In this document: in pieces, positions 25,087-34,058 of the stretch
Position numbering within the stretch: the first letter of the stretch is position 1
Layout of the letters: each line of letters starts with the position of its first letter
Source of the DNA: Oscillatoriales cyanobacterium
GTDB lineage: Bacteria > Cyanobacteriota > Cyanobacteriia > Cyanobacteriales > Microcoleaceae
Direction of reading: 5' to 3'
DNA: 55,228 bases
Assembly: GCA_004294385.1 (NCBI GenBank)
Contig: REAP01000088.1
Location: 1-55,228, forward strand
Translations under genes and position numbers: made by a program
The notes under the pieces: generated by a model
The model's database searches: none
What the model was told of the DNA's origin: nothing
The model's input: only the letters and a program-made list of their open reading frames with translations

Positions 25087-25659
25087 ATGGACAACACACT
25101 CGTGACTACTCGCAAACAGCGGGTATTGACAAGAACCCAGGAACGCCGTCAAGCCACACCCAAAGAAAAAGAGCTAATTCACCTGCTGGCGAATTTGGCT
25201 TGTAGTTTGGTGAAATACGACGACAAACACGCCACCGGTAAGCAGGTACTCGCACCATCGGAACGGAAGTCGTTGGCTGAATGGCACTACCTGCGAGTTC
25301 AGCAAATTCGCCGGATCGAACGCAGTTTAGAGCCTGTAGCGACCTTGAAGCGCGTCTACTACAAGAGCATCCTCAGTCCGAGGGATTTGAAGTCTTTGAA
25401 GCTTCTGTGGCCTGAAGAGGACAAAAACCGAGTCAAGCGGGTCGATCCTGATCTGGATGATATCCTGAGCGAAGCTTTGGATCGGGGGGATACTTTGAAA
25501 CAGTTGTTTCATTCGATCGAGGTTAAGGATCGCGAATTTTCGGCAACCGCGTGTCCAGGTGTAGTACCTCTCTGGGTGAAAGAGTGGGAACTTTCGGGAT
25601 ATGACATCAACTATTTTCCTGATTCTTTCTCTGCATGGGTTTCCCTCGTAGACGATTAG
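25087..25659 (+). CDS. Hypothetical protein, 190 residues
   Basis: Not recognised. Soluble, highly charged protein with an Arg/Lys-rich start (TTRKQRVLTRTQERRQATPK), a helical middle (SERKSLAEWHYLRVQQIRRIER) and an acidic-aromatic end (PLWVKEWELSGYDINYFPD). No membrane segment, metal motif or nucleotide motif. It sits between the relic region and the hairpin repeat at 25666, so it may be an accessory gene. Codon use looks like that of its neighbours. No clear ribosome site precedes the ATG (AAAAACCCAATGG). Likely a real gene because of length and composition. Confidence 0.5.
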   Translation: MDNTLVTTRKQRVLTRTQERRQATPKEKELIHLLANLACSLVKYDDKHATGKQVLAPSERKSLAEWHYLRVQQIRRIERSLEPVATLKRVYYKSILSPRDLKSLKLLWPEEDKNRVKRVDPDLDDILSEALDRGDTLKQLFHSIEVKDREFSATACPGVVPLWVKEWELSGYDINYFPDSFSAWVSLVDD

Positions 25660-25665
25660 AAATTA

Positions 25666-25729
25666 GGACACGGCTTGGTCTTAGTCCCTACAATATTATT
25701 TTCGGTAGGGACACGGCAATGCCGTGTCC
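25666..25729. repeat. GGACACGGCANTGCC hairpin repeat (copy C)
   Basis: The right arm GGTAGGGACACGGCAATGCC pairs with a diverged left arm GGACACGGCTTGGTCTTAG; the right arm also self-pairs (GGACACGGCA/TGCCGTGTCC). Followed by ATCATTCCGGTGCAACCGGAA. Lies just after the orphan gene. Confidence 0.8.
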
Positions 25730-25808
25730 TCTGTATCATTCCGGTGCAACCGGAATTGATATGAATCGGGGTCAGAACCATTGTACAATGAGAAAAAACC
25801 AGGGCTTC

Positions 25809-25839
25809 AGCTAGTAGCTGATAGCTGATAGCTGATAGT
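25809..25839. repeat. AGCTGAT heptamer repeat upstream of gun4
   Basis: Short array of AGCTAGT/AGCTGAT units ending 5 bp before the gun4 ATG, so it occupies the ribosome-binding region. Confidence 0.75.
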
Positions 25840-25844
25840 TTCTC

Positions 25845-26567
25845 ATGACTGACTCGATTTATACTTCTCCATTAGACTCGATCGCCGATACAGCCGATAC
25901 AGCCGAACTCCGCTCTCAGTTGAGGACGGGTTCGGAAAAAACTCAACTGCAATTTCTGCAACAGATGGCAGATTCCGGTTGGGATGTGTTGATGGAATTT
26001 TTGTTAGAGCACAAGTCGGATGAACCGACGGCGGTGATGGGTAAGGCTTACCAAATTTTGTATCATGCTGATTCTCCGAAAGCGACGGAGTTTTTGCAAG
26101 CGCATTTTCCCACAGGAATTGTCCCGTTGCGATCGGACTCGAATATTGACTACACTCCGCTGCAACAATTATTGGCCCTACAGGAATTTCAAGAAGCCGA
26201 TCGCTTGACTTTAGATAAACTTTGTGAATTGGCTGGCGAAACCGCGAGCGTCAGAAAGTGGCTGTATTTTACCCAGGTGGAAAGTTTGCCCGTGGCAGAT
26301 TTGCAAACAATGAATACCCTGTGGAAAGTGCATTCCGAAGGTAAATTCGGCTTTTCAGTACAGCGAGAAATTTGGCTGAGTTCAAGGAAGAATTGGGATA
26401 AGTTATGGCCACTCATTGGCTGGAAAAAAGGGAATAATTGGACGCGATATCCCCAAGAGTTTATTTGGGATTTGAGCGCACCTAGGGGGCATTTGCCACT
26501 GTCGAATCAGTTGCGGGGCGTGCAGCCATTTTCGGCTTTGATGGCTCATCCGGCTTGGGTGAAATAA
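25845..26567 (+). CDS. gun4: GUN4 domain protein, Mg-chelatase accessory factor
   Basis: 240 residues. An N-terminal helical domain (~15-95) is followed by the GUN4 core: DYTPLQQLLALQEFQEADRL, ASVRKWLYFTQVESLPVADL, TMNTLWKVHSEGKFGFSVQ, REIWLSSRKNWDKLWPLIGW and the C-terminal AHPAWVK. GUN4 binds protoporphyrin IX and Mg-protoporphyrin and stimulates Mg-chelatase at the entry to chlorophyll synthesis. Two-domain layout and length fit the cyanobacterial Gun4. A heptamer repeat lies right before the ATG and no Shine-Dalgarno is visible, so initiation may be weak or SD-independent. Confidence 0.95.
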   Translation: MTDSIYTSPLDSIADTADTAELRSQLRTGSEKTQLQFLQQMADSGWDVLMEFLLEHKSDEPTAVMGKAYQILYHADSPKATEFLQAHFPTGIVPLRSDSNIDYTPLQQLLALQEFQEADRLTLDKLCELAGETASVRKWLYFTQVESLPVADLQTMNTLWKVHSEGKFGFSVQREIWLSSRKNWDKLWPLIGWKKGNNWTRYPQEFIWDLSAPRGHLPLSNQLRGVQPFSALMAHPAWVK

Positions 26568-26630
26568 TTTGTTCACATTTCTTGATTTTTCTTAAACTAG
26601 AAGTGTAAATCTACTCTGCTATTTGAATTT

Positions 26631-27293
26631 ATGCTACTTCCAGCCGATCGACTCACCAAGCTAGACGACACCGACGACAACTTGTTCTATGCTTACCCCC
26701 GGTTTGTGACTCATGTAGACGAGGGATTCATTCAGCAATTAACGGATTTGTATCGGGAACGACTGAAACCGCATACTCAGATCTTCGATATGATGAGTAG
26801 TTGGGTTTCTCACTTGCCGGATGAAATGGAGTTTGCCCATGTCGAGGGGCACGGCATGAATCAAGAAGAATTGGCAAAAAATTCGAGACTGAATCATTAT
26901 TTTGTCCAAAATTTGAACGCAAATCCCAAATTGCCCCTACCAGATGCTCAGTTTGATGCGGTGATTAACTGCGTTTCCGTACAGTATTTGCAACATCCCG
27001 ATCGAATTTTTTCGGAAATACACCGAATTTTGAAACCCGGTGGCGTAGCAATCATCAGCTTTTCCAACCGGATGTTTTATCAAAAAGCAATTGCTGCTTG
27101 GCGAGAAGGCTCGGAGGGCGATCGGGTAAAATTAGTCAAGAGTTACTTTGATTTTGTCAAAGGAGCAAATATACCCGGATTTAGCAAGCCGGAAATAATT
27201 TTCAAAGAGTCCAGCTTGCCTAGTTTTATGAAAATGCTGGGTATGGGAAGTGGTGATCCGTTTTATGCCGTAGTTGCTTACCGCCAAAGTTAA
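26631..27293 (+). CDS. Methyltransferase-like protein (Methyltransf_11 type)
   Basis: 220 residues. The C-terminal half has class I methyltransferase blocks: FDAVINCVSVQYLQHPDRIF (motif II/post-I region) and EIHRILKPGGVAIISFSNRM (motif III, LKPGG). The AdoMet-binding motif I, normally D-x-G-x-G-x-G, is not seen; the equivalent strand reads IFDMMSSWVSHLP. It may bind AdoMet atypically or not methylate at all. It follows gun4 by 63 bp on the same strand, so cotranscription is possible and a tetrapyrrole link is speculative. Soluble. Confidence 0.75.
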   Translation: MLLPADRLTKLDDTDDNLFYAYPRFVTHVDEGFIQQLTDLYRERLKPHTQIFDMMSSWVSHLPDEMEFAHVEGHGMNQEELAKNSRLNHYFVQNLNANPKLPLPDAQFDAVINCVSVQYLQHPDRIFSEIHRILKPGGVAIISFSNRMFYQKAIAAWREGSEGDRVKLVKSYFDFVKGANIPGFSKPEIIFKESSLPSFMKMLGMGSGDPFYAVVAYRQS

Positions 27294-27446
27294 GTTCTTG
27301 AGGTTCATGTTTCGCCCTCTTGCGATCAAATCTAAACTGTAAATGCAATAGGCGAAATGCCTGCTCTCAAACAAGCAATATACCTTGACATTTTTTAGGA
27401 AATATGACAGGGTATATTCAAAATTATATTAAACCTCAAAAAAACG

Positions 27447-28883
27447 ATGCAATTTATAGAAAAATTAAAACAAATCAAAGAAAATAAATATGTCACAATT
27501 TTTATAATCAATTTTATTTTGTTGGTTCTCCTTACGAAATGTGACATTCAATCTAGTGCCGACGCTTCAAGAATAGCTACAGTTAAATCTTTGGTAGAAT
27601 ATCAGAGTTTTGCGATCGATAATTCTCAATTTGATAATTCTAAATTATTTACTATTGATAAGTATTTTTACAATAACCACTTCTATTCAGACAAGCCGCC
27701 ACTGCCAGCATTTATGGGAGCTGCGGTTTATTTTATACTGAAAAACATAATCGGTATTAATTTTTCCAACAATTTTGCATTGACTTGTTATTTGATAACA
27801 CTATTATCGGTGGGAGTTTCTGCTTGTGTAGGTTTAGTCTATTTTCACAAAATTTTGTTAGAAATATTCAAAACAAATGAGAATTGGGCAAACATAACAA
27901 CATTTTTGGCGACGAATGCAACTTTGATTTTACCCTATTCACTTGTTTTAAATAACCATATTCTGGGTGCAGTAGTTATCATAGTTAGTTTTTACTATTT
28001 CTTAAAATCTGCTGAATGTAGTGACATAATCAGTATTATACTTTGCGGTGTATTTGTATCTATGGCGGGAAGTATTGATATCACCTGCTTTTTATTTATC
28101 CCATTTTATTTTGTATTTTTTCTCAGCAAATCCATCAAAATGGCAGGATTATTTTTACTTTCATGTATCCCTTTTATGATCGGCTATTTTAGTTTAAATA
28201 TATATCTCTCCGGCAGCATAATTCCGCCAGCAATGAATGCAGCATTGTGGGAGTATCCAGGCTCTATCTTTAGCAAGCAAAATCTGTCGGGAGTAGCTAC
28301 ACAAAAGAGCTTTTTAGGTGCGCTTAGGTATGCCTTTACTTTGTATTTAGGCAATAGAGGATTTTTTTCACACACTCCTATAATGTTCTTCTCAGTTATG
28401 GGTATTCTGCAATTTTTTAGACAAAAGAAATTTTCGTACAACACGCCATACTTATACGGCATTACTGCCTCTGTAGCTTTCATGCTACTTTATACATTAC
28501 GGACTGTTGATTACGGCGGCTATTCTTATGGAGTGAGATGGTTTGTCACTCCTATGCTGATCTTGTGTTTGCCACTAAGTCATATGGAAAACCAAGTCAG
28601 AAGTTCCCGGTTGCTGAAAAACTTTTTTGTAGTTATTGCTTGTATATCGATCGCAATATCTCTGACCGGCACTTATAATCCGTATACCAACGATTATACG
28701 GGAATGGTTTCCCTTCCAGGCGGTTACAATTCAAAATATACATTTCTGATTAATGCCAAGAATATCATATATGATTCTTTCGTTATGTACAAATTATGCT
28801 TAATTACCAGCACTATAGCGATATATGTTTTGTTCTACAGGTTATTACAAAATCTCAAGCAAAATCCCAATACATCTCCCTAA
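27447..28883 (+). CDS. Polytopic membrane protein, GT-C glycosyltransferase-like
   Basis: 478 residues, about 10-11 TM helices. After TM1 comes DASRIATVKSLVEYQSFAID, then the loop YFYNNHFYSDKPPLPAFMGA. The DKPP motif with aromatic context is typical of ArnT/PMT-like GT-C enzymes, which use polyprenyl-phosphate sugars. The gene is clearly more AT-rich than its neighbours (runs of AAAAATTAAAA, many Ile/Asn/Phe/Lys codons), suggesting transfer. It begins the surface-polysaccharide region and lies 185 bp before the wzc-like gene. Exact sugar and acceptor unknown. Confidence 0.7.
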   Translation: MQFIEKLKQIKENKYVTIFIINFILLVLLTKCDIQSSADASRIATVKSLVEYQSFAIDNSQFDNSKLFTIDKYFYNNHFYSDKPPLPAFMGAAVYFILKNIIGINFSNNFALTCYLITLLSVGVSACVGLVYFHKILLEIFKTNENWANITTFLATNATLILPYSLVLNNHILGAVVIIVSFYYFLKSAECSDIISIILCGVFVSMAGSIDITCFLFIPFYFVFFLSKSIKMAGLFLLSCIPFMIGYFSLNIYLSGSIIPPAMNAALWEYPGSIFSKQNLSGVATQKSFLGALRYAFTLYLGNRGFFSHTPIMFFSVMGILQFFRQKKFSYNTPYLYGITASVAFMLLYTLRTVDYGGYSYGVRWFVTPMLILCLPLSHMENQVRSSRLLKNFFVVIACISIAISLTGTYNPYTNDYTGMVSLPGGYNSKYTFLINAKNIIYDSFVMYKLCLITSTIAIYVLFYRLLQNLKQNPNTSP

Positions 28884-29067
28884 AATGCAGGGGAATACCA
28901 ATGTCAATGAGTCAGAGTAGAATGTATAAATACTGACAATGATTAGAAGTAAGCTGCGGCAAACCAAGAATCTCCTGTGATATCATTAAGCAAAGGGTGA
29001 AAGTGTCTATCATAAGAGTCACAGAAAAGATTATATTTTAGCAGGAAACAAGTATAAAGAGGTCAAC

Positions 29068-31422
29068 ATGGAAAAAGAACAAGACCCTAATCTCGTAGCA
29101 GTTGGCAGCCAAAGCAGACAGGTGCAGCAATTCGTCGCCGACGAAGGAGAAGAGTCAGGCGAAAAACCTCAAAAAGCATTGAATATAGCCCCACTATTAA
29201 GGACTTTTCAGCGAAAATCTCTAATTATTATTGCCCTTGTAGGCATGGCAAGTGGTGGGATAGTTTATCAGATCAAAGGTAGCAAGAAAACCTATCAAGG
29301 TGATTTTCGGATATTAGTCGAACCGGTGACAACTGAAGCCAGGATTGCCGATCCCTCTTCTCTCACTAATCGCGAAGGCGGAGTGCCTAGTCGAGATTTT
29401 TTTAGTCTAGATTACGCAACTCAACTGGAAATTCTCCAGAGTCCTCAGATGCTGTTAGCAATTACAAAACAAGTCCAAAAGCGAGATCCAAAATTTACTG
29501 AGGAGATTCTAAAAAAAGGATTAGTGGTGTTTCGCCTTGGAGAAAATGAACTAAGTAAAACTAAAATTTTGGAAGTTCGATTCTTGGGTCAAGACCCTAA
29601 ATTAGTTGAGTTTGTTTTACAAGAAACTAAAAAGAAATATTTAAAGTATAGCCTAGATGAACGCAAAAGTCGCATCGGTGAAGGTGTTAAATTTATTGAA
29701 GACCAACTTCCCGGACTCAACAAGCGTGTCAATGACTTGAAGTCAGAGTTGCAGGTTATACAACAGCAGCAAAGGATTGCCGATCCTAAAGAACAAGGAG
29801 CACAATTGATCCTGCAAGCTCGCACTATAGAAACTTTAGAGTCTGACACTCAAAGGCTTTTACAGGAGCAGAAAATGCTTTATGCTAACTTGCAAAAACA
29901 GTTGGATTTTACACCAAATGAAGCTATTGCTGCATCAGCTTTAAGTGAAGAACCTCAGTACAAAGAATTGCTGACTAAGGTTAAGGAAGTAGAAGGTCAA
30001 ATTGCCGTAGAAACTGCTCGGTTTAAATCTGCTAATCCCATCGTGGAAGCTTTAGAACGGAAACGGACGAATTTAATCGGGTTACTCAATAAGCAAACCG
30101 ATCGCATTTTGGGTCAAAATTTAGTCGGTGCGGAAGCGAATTCTAAAGTCAAGAATTTCCAAAACTCGATTCGGATCGGCTTGATTAAACAGTTGGTTGA
30201 TACTGCTAACCAAGTTCAAGTTTTAGAGGCTCGCAATGAAGCAATCACGAAGACTAAAAATAATTTGAATCGACAAGCAAGAGAATTTCCTACGGTAGCG
30301 CGACGCTACAACGAATTGCAACAACAACTAGATATAGCAGCCCGCACGCGGGATCAACTTTTGACTCAGCGGGAAACGCTGCGAGTACAAGCTGCTCAAA
30401 GCCAAATACCTTGGGAAATAATTTCTGAGCCTCAAATACCAAAAGGCATTGATGGTAAGGAGATTGCTATTCCATCTAAAAATACAAACAAATTAATGAT
30501 GGGGGTTATTGGGGGGCTAGTGATGGGTATTGGGCTGGCGATTTTAATAGAAAAAATACGCAATATATTTTACTGTGCTGACGATGTTAAAGATGCTTTT
30601 TCAGCGCCTTTGTTAGGCTCAGTTCCTATTAACAAGAAGGCTCACAAATCTTATCCTTCTATTGCGAATGCCTATGAAGTGCTTGAAAAGAAGGAGGAGA
30701 AGCACAAAAAAAATGCTGCGGAATTTATAGAAGCTTTTGATTCTCTTTATACTAACATCCGCTTTCTTTCTTCCCATCGACCGATCGCCTCTTTGGTCAT
30801 CGGTTCGGCTACATCGGGGGAAGGAAAATCTACCATCGCTTCAAACTTAGCTCACGTTGCAGCGCTGGCCGGTCAGCGAGTGCTGTTAGTAGATGCCAAT
30901 TTGCATTCACCTAATCTTGACTTGTTGTTGGGGTTGCCGAATTCAAAGGGTTTGAGCAACTTGCTGGAAAATAAAATTGAATTCAATGAAGTGATTCAGC
31001 GATCGCCCATAGTGGATAATCTGTTTCTACTAACTGCTGGGATTCCCTTACCGGGTACTTCCAGACGGCTTGCTTCATCTCAAATGCAATATTTAATGTC
31101 AGAGTTTAATGCCATATTTGACTTGGTTATCTACGATACGCCCCCGCTGGTTGAGAGTAAAGATGCTAATTATTTGGCGGCACGCACAGATGGAATACTG
31201 ATGGTGGTATCGGTTCATAAGGTAAAGTTTTCTGTAGTCAAGAAAGTTTTCGCTCAATTAGAAAATTTTGGCATTCCGTGCTTGGGAACAGTTGCAAATC
31301 ATTTGGGTAAACAGAAAAAGTATCAGCCATCAAAAGCACCTGTAGTGGAAGATAAAAATGAATATTTGAATTTTTCGGCAGTACCGTCTAGTATAGCTAA
31401 GTTAGCTCCGAAAAAAGAGTGA
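29068..31422 (+). CDS. Wzc-type polysaccharide co-polymerase with BY-kinase-like ATPase domain
   Basis: 784 residues. Cytosolic N-terminus, TM1 ~50-68, a Wzz-type periplasmic region with long coiled coils (~200-440), TM2 ~475-494 (KLMMGVIGGLVMGIGLAILI), then a BY-kinase/ParA-like domain: Walker A SATSGEGKSTIASNLA (~578), Walker A' VLLVDANLHSP (~605) and Walker B VIYDTPPL (~688). It sets chain length in capsule/EPS export. Walker A' reads DANLHSP where DADLRRP is usual. The tail (~755-784) has two tyrosines and no Tyr cluster, so autophosphorylation may be altered. Lies with glycosyltransferases downstream. Confidence 0.88.
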   Translation: MEKEQDPNLVAVGSQSRQVQQFVADEGEESGEKPQKALNIAPLLRTFQRKSLIIIALVGMASGGIVYQIKGSKKTYQGDFRILVEPVTTEARIADPSSLTNREGGVPSRDFFSLDYATQLEILQSPQMLLAITKQVQKRDPKFTEEILKKGLVVFRLGENELSKTKILEVRFLGQDPKLVEFVLQETKKKYLKYSLDERKSRIGEGVKFIEDQLPGLNKRVNDLKSELQVIQQQQRIADPKEQGAQLILQARTIETLESDTQRLLQEQKMLYANLQKQLDFTPNEAIAASALSEEPQYKELLTKVKEVEGQIAVETARFKSANPIVEALERKRTNLIGLLNKQTDRILGQNLVGAEANSKVKNFQNSIRIGLIKQLVDTANQVQVLEARNEAITKTKNNLNRQAREFPTVARRYNELQQQLDIAARTRDQLLTQRETLRVQAAQSQIPWEIISEPQIPKGIDGKEIAIPSKNTNKLMMGVIGGLVMGIGLAILIEKIRNIFYCADDVKDAFSAPLLGSVPINKKAHKSYPSIANAYEVLEKKEEKHKKNAAEFIEAFDSLYTNIRFLSSHRPIASLVIGSATSGEGKSTIASNLAHVAALAGQRVLLVDANLHSPNLDLLLGLPNSKGLSNLLENKIEFNEVIQRSPIVDNLFLLTAGIPLPGTSRRLASSQMQYLMSEFNAIFDLVIYDTPPLVESKDANYLAARTDGILMVVSVHKVKFSVVKKVFAQLENFGIPCLGTVANHLGKQKKYQPSKAPVVEDKNEYLNFSAVPSSIAKLAPKKE

Positions 31423-31454
31423 ACTGTCCGTGGAAGGCTTCAGTGCGATGCTTT

Positions 31455-31655
31455 GGGATACCCGGCCCTTCGACCCTTCGACGGAGTTTATCCTGAGCCC
31501 TTCGGCTACGCTCAGGATAAACTGCGTCGAAGGGCTCAGGGCGACGCTCTGCTCAGGGTACTAATCGCGGTATCCTGAGCCCTTCGACTTCGCTCAGGAT
31601 AAACTCCGTCGAAGGGTCAAAAGGTCGAAGGGTCAAAAGGTCGAAGGGTAGGAAA
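31455..31655. repeat. CCTGAGCCCTTCGACTACGC-type repeat cluster
   Basis: Several inverted and direct copies of TATCCTGAGCCCTTCG/GCTCAGGATAAACTCCG, plus GTCGAAGGGTCAAAAG units. Same family as at 32470-32545, 36798-37045 and 41623-41651. Fills the gap before the dipeptidase. Confidence 0.85.
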
Positions 31656-31681
31656 CGTAAAATTTAAATGCGCCTTAGCTT

Positions 31682-32392
31682 ATGAAACCATATCAAAAAA
31701 TAGCTATCAATGAATGCGGCGAAGCTTTAGTTCCGATTCCTGTTGAATTATTTGCTTTTGAATTCCCGCATCCTTATCAAAAATTGGGTGCTCCTTATCA
31801 GGACAGCAAAGCTGATTCTCCTTACTATCTACGTCAAGGAGTTATGGATAGTTTAATTGTTGCTCAAAAGCAGTTGCAGCAATTTTATCCAGATTTGCAA
31901 ATTCTGATATTTGATGCTTATAGACCGGTGGAAGTGCAGCAATTTATGGTAGATTTCACGTTTGGTGAAATTGCCAAGGCTCAAGGTTGTGAATTGCCAG
32001 TTTCCGAAGAGAAAAGGCAATTAATTCTAGAGCAAGTATATGAATTCTGGGCGGTGCCGAGTCTCGATCGCACTACACCGCCTCCTCACAGCACAGGTGG
32101 AGCGTTAGATGTGACTTTAGTCGATCGCCAAAATAGGAAAATTGATATGGGTTCTGCGATCGACGAAATCTCAGAACGTTCTTATCCCGATTATTTTGCT
32201 ACCAGCAATGAGCCAGCAGAACAAGAATTTCAGTGTCGCAGACAAATATTAAAAGATGCGATGGTTGCTGCTGGTTTTCGACAGCATCCTAACGAGTGGT
32301 GGCATTTTTCCTTGGGCGATCAGATGTGGGCTTGGTCGATGAGTCAACACCCTGGCGACAATCAATTTGTAGCCCGATACGGCCGTTATTGA
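31682..32392 (+). CDS. VanX-type D-alanyl-D-alanine dipeptidase (M15D)
   Basis: 236 residues. The zinc-site motif SxHxxGxAxD is seen as HSTGGALDVTL, and the catalytic Glu/third His as EWWHF near the C-terminus. LIFDAYRPVEVQQFMV, with the catalytic Arg, is conserved. No signal peptide, so cytosolic like VanX. Hydrolyses D-Ala-D-Ala; in a non-resistant cyanobacterium the likely role is peptidoglycan dipeptide recycling. Sits between the wzc-like and nucleotidyltransferase genes but is separated by repeat clusters on both sides, so it is probably an independent unit. Confidence 0.88.
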   Translation: MKPYQKIAINECGEALVPIPVELFAFEFPHPYQKLGAPYQDSKADSPYYLRQGVMDSLIVAQKQLQQFYPDLQILIFDAYRPVEVQQFMVDFTFGEIAKAQGCELPVSEEKRQLILEQVYEFWAVPSLDRTTPPPHSTGGALDVTLVDRQNRKIDMGSAIDEISERSYPDYFATSNEPAEQEFQCRRQILKDAMVAAGFRQHPNEWWHFSLGDQMWAWSMSQHPGDNQFVARYGRY

Positions 32393-32452
32393 AAGAAGGA
32401 AGAAGGAAGAAGGAAGAAGGAAGAAGGAAGAAGGAAGAAGGAAGAAGGAAGA
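32393..32452. repeat. GAAGGAA heptamer array
   Basis: About eight 7-bp units directly abutting the dipeptidase stop codon. Confidence 0.9.
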
Positions 32453-32459
32453 AGGCCCA

Positions 32460-32620
32460 ACGACTGCGTTTATGCTGAGCCCTTCGGCTACGCTCAGGAT
32501 AAACTCCGTCGTTGGGCTCAGTGCGCCGCTTCGCTCAGGGTACGAAGAAGACAGCGAACAGTCAACAGCGAACAGCGAACAGTCAACAGTCAACAGTCAA
32601 CTGTATCAGAATAGACCTCA
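32460..32620. repeat. Mixed repeat block: CTGAGCCCTTCGGC hairpin and CAGTCAA/CAGCGAA heptamers
   Basis: CTGAGCCCTTCGGCTACGCTC pairing at 32475-32499, then a heptamer array at about 32553-32602 alternating ACAGTCA and ACAGCGA. No gene in this 334-bp gap before the nucleotidyltransferase. Confidence 0.75.
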
Positions 32621-32726
32621 GCTCTTGCCAGCGGAGGAATGGTGCTTTAAGATTAATGAGAGCGAAAAGGTGCAGGCAAATCCAGTCAGCACCGCAAACC
32701 CTAAAGGATAACTTAGAGTTCACCAA

Positions 32727-33800
32727 ATGAAAGCATTAATCCTCTCTGGCGGCAAAGGAACACGTTTGCGTCCCCTCACCTATACGGGTGCGAAGCAGTT
32801 GGTTCCTGTGGCAAATAAGCCCATACTGTGGTATGGAATTGAGCTAATTGTGGCGGCTGGGATTACCGATATTGGGATTGTGATTAGTCCCGAAACGGGA
32901 GAAGAGGTGAAGGCGAAAACTGGTAATGGCGATCGCTTTGGTGCACAAATTACTTATATCTTGCAAGATAAACCAGCGGGACTGGCTCACGCGGTGAAAA
33001 TTTCCAAGCCATTTTTGGGTGATTCTCCGTTTATCATGTATTTGGGAGACAACTTAATTGAAAGTCAATTACATCCGTTTTTAGAGACTTTTAAGAGTAA
33101 TCAACTCGATGCTTTGATTATGCTACGGGAAGTTAGCAATCCTAGTGCTTTTGGTGTGGCGACAGTTGATGAAAAAGGGCAAGTATTGCAGTTAGTAGAA
33201 AAACCAAAAATTCCCCCTTCTAATTTAGCAATGGTTGGGATTTACTTTTTTGCTCCTACGATTCACGAGGCGATCGATCAAATTCAGCCTTCGGCCCGTG
33301 GTGAACTCGAAATTACTGATGCTATTCAACAGTTGATCAATCAACACAAAAAAGTAGAAGCCTCCAATTTAGAGGGTTGGTGGTTGGATACTGGGAAAAA
33401 AGATGATTTGCTGAGTGCAAATCAAATTATTCTCGATAGCCGTCTTGTAGCTTCAACAGAATTAAAAGTAGATGCGACAAGTCAAATTATCGGGCGAGTG
33501 CAAATTGGTGCAGGAAGTGAGATCGTTAATTCTACAGTTCGCGGGCCGGTAATAATTGGTGAAAATTGTCGCATCGAAAATTGCTTTATTGGGCCTTACA
33601 GTAGTATTGCCGATCGCGTCACGATGATTGATGCCGATATTGAACATAGTGTAATCTTGGAAGCTGCTAAAATATCTGGAATTCAGCAGCGAATTGTGGA
33701 CAGCGTAATCGGGCAAAGAGCTCAATTAACAAATGCTCCGATTCGTCCTAAAGCACTCAGGTTTATGATTGGTGATGACAGTCAAATCGAGTTGGTTTAA
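32727..33800 (+). CDS. Glucose-1-phosphate thymidylyltransferase, long form (StrD/RmlA-like)
   Basis: 357 residues. The N-terminal nucleotidyltransferase domain has the signature ALILSGGKGTRLRPLT, KQLVPVANKPILWYGIE, YLGDN (metal Asp), EKPKIPPSNLAMVGIYFF and GELEITDAIQQLI, then GWWLDTGK. Residues ~240-357 form a left-handed beta-helix of imperfect hexapeptides (IIGRVQIGAGSEIVNS, VIIGENCRIENC). This two-domain long form activates glucose 1-phosphate to dTDP-glucose for deoxysugar synthesis in antibiotics or surface glycans. rmlB/C/D are not in the window. Supplies donor sugars for the nearby glycosyltransferases, by inference. Confidence 0.9.
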   Translation: MKALILSGGKGTRLRPLTYTGAKQLVPVANKPILWYGIELIVAAGITDIGIVISPETGEEVKAKTGNGDRFGAQITYILQDKPAGLAHAVKISKPFLGDSPFIMYLGDNLIESQLHPFLETFKSNQLDALIMLREVSNPSAFGVATVDEKGQVLQLVEKPKIPPSNLAMVGIYFFAPTIHEAIDQIQPSARGELEITDAIQQLINQHKKVEASNLEGWWLDTGKKDDLLSANQIILDSRLVASTELKVDATSQIIGRVQIGAGSEIVNSTVRGPVIIGENCRIENCFIGPYSSIADRVTMIDADIEHSVILEAAKISGIQQRIVDSVIGQRAQLTNAPIRPKALRFMIGDDSQIELV

Positions 33801-33842
33801 GTTCTGATATTGCCTTGTATCGGCGGCAAGGACACGGCAGTG

Positions 33843-34058
33843 TCCATTGATGTCAACTTAAGGTAAAACCGATAGTCCGACAGGGAATGAATTCCCTGTC
33901 TCAAAGCTAAAGTCCTCTCAAGAGGACTGAAGAGAGGAATTTTAACTCATTAGTCCTCTTGAGAGGACTTTAGCTATTAGACAGGGGTTGAGACTTCTGT
34001 CGGACTCGCGGGCCCACAGACGAACTTGGCGGGCTGACAGCTTAAGTTGACACTAATG
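33843..34058. repeat. 216-bp MITE-like element inserted in a hairpin repeat (copy 1)
   Basis: Ends CCATTGATGTCAACTTAAG and CTTAAGTTGACACTAATGG are near-complementary (~19 bp). Inner arms GTCCGACAG/CTGTCGGAC and TAAAGTCCTCTCAAGAGGAC with its reverse complement can fold into one long cruciform. It splits a GGACACGGCAGTGCCGTGTC repeat and is flanked by GGCAGTG on both sides (33836-33842 and 34059-34065), a 7-bp target duplication. No open frame. Related to 45168-45329. Confidence 0.85.
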
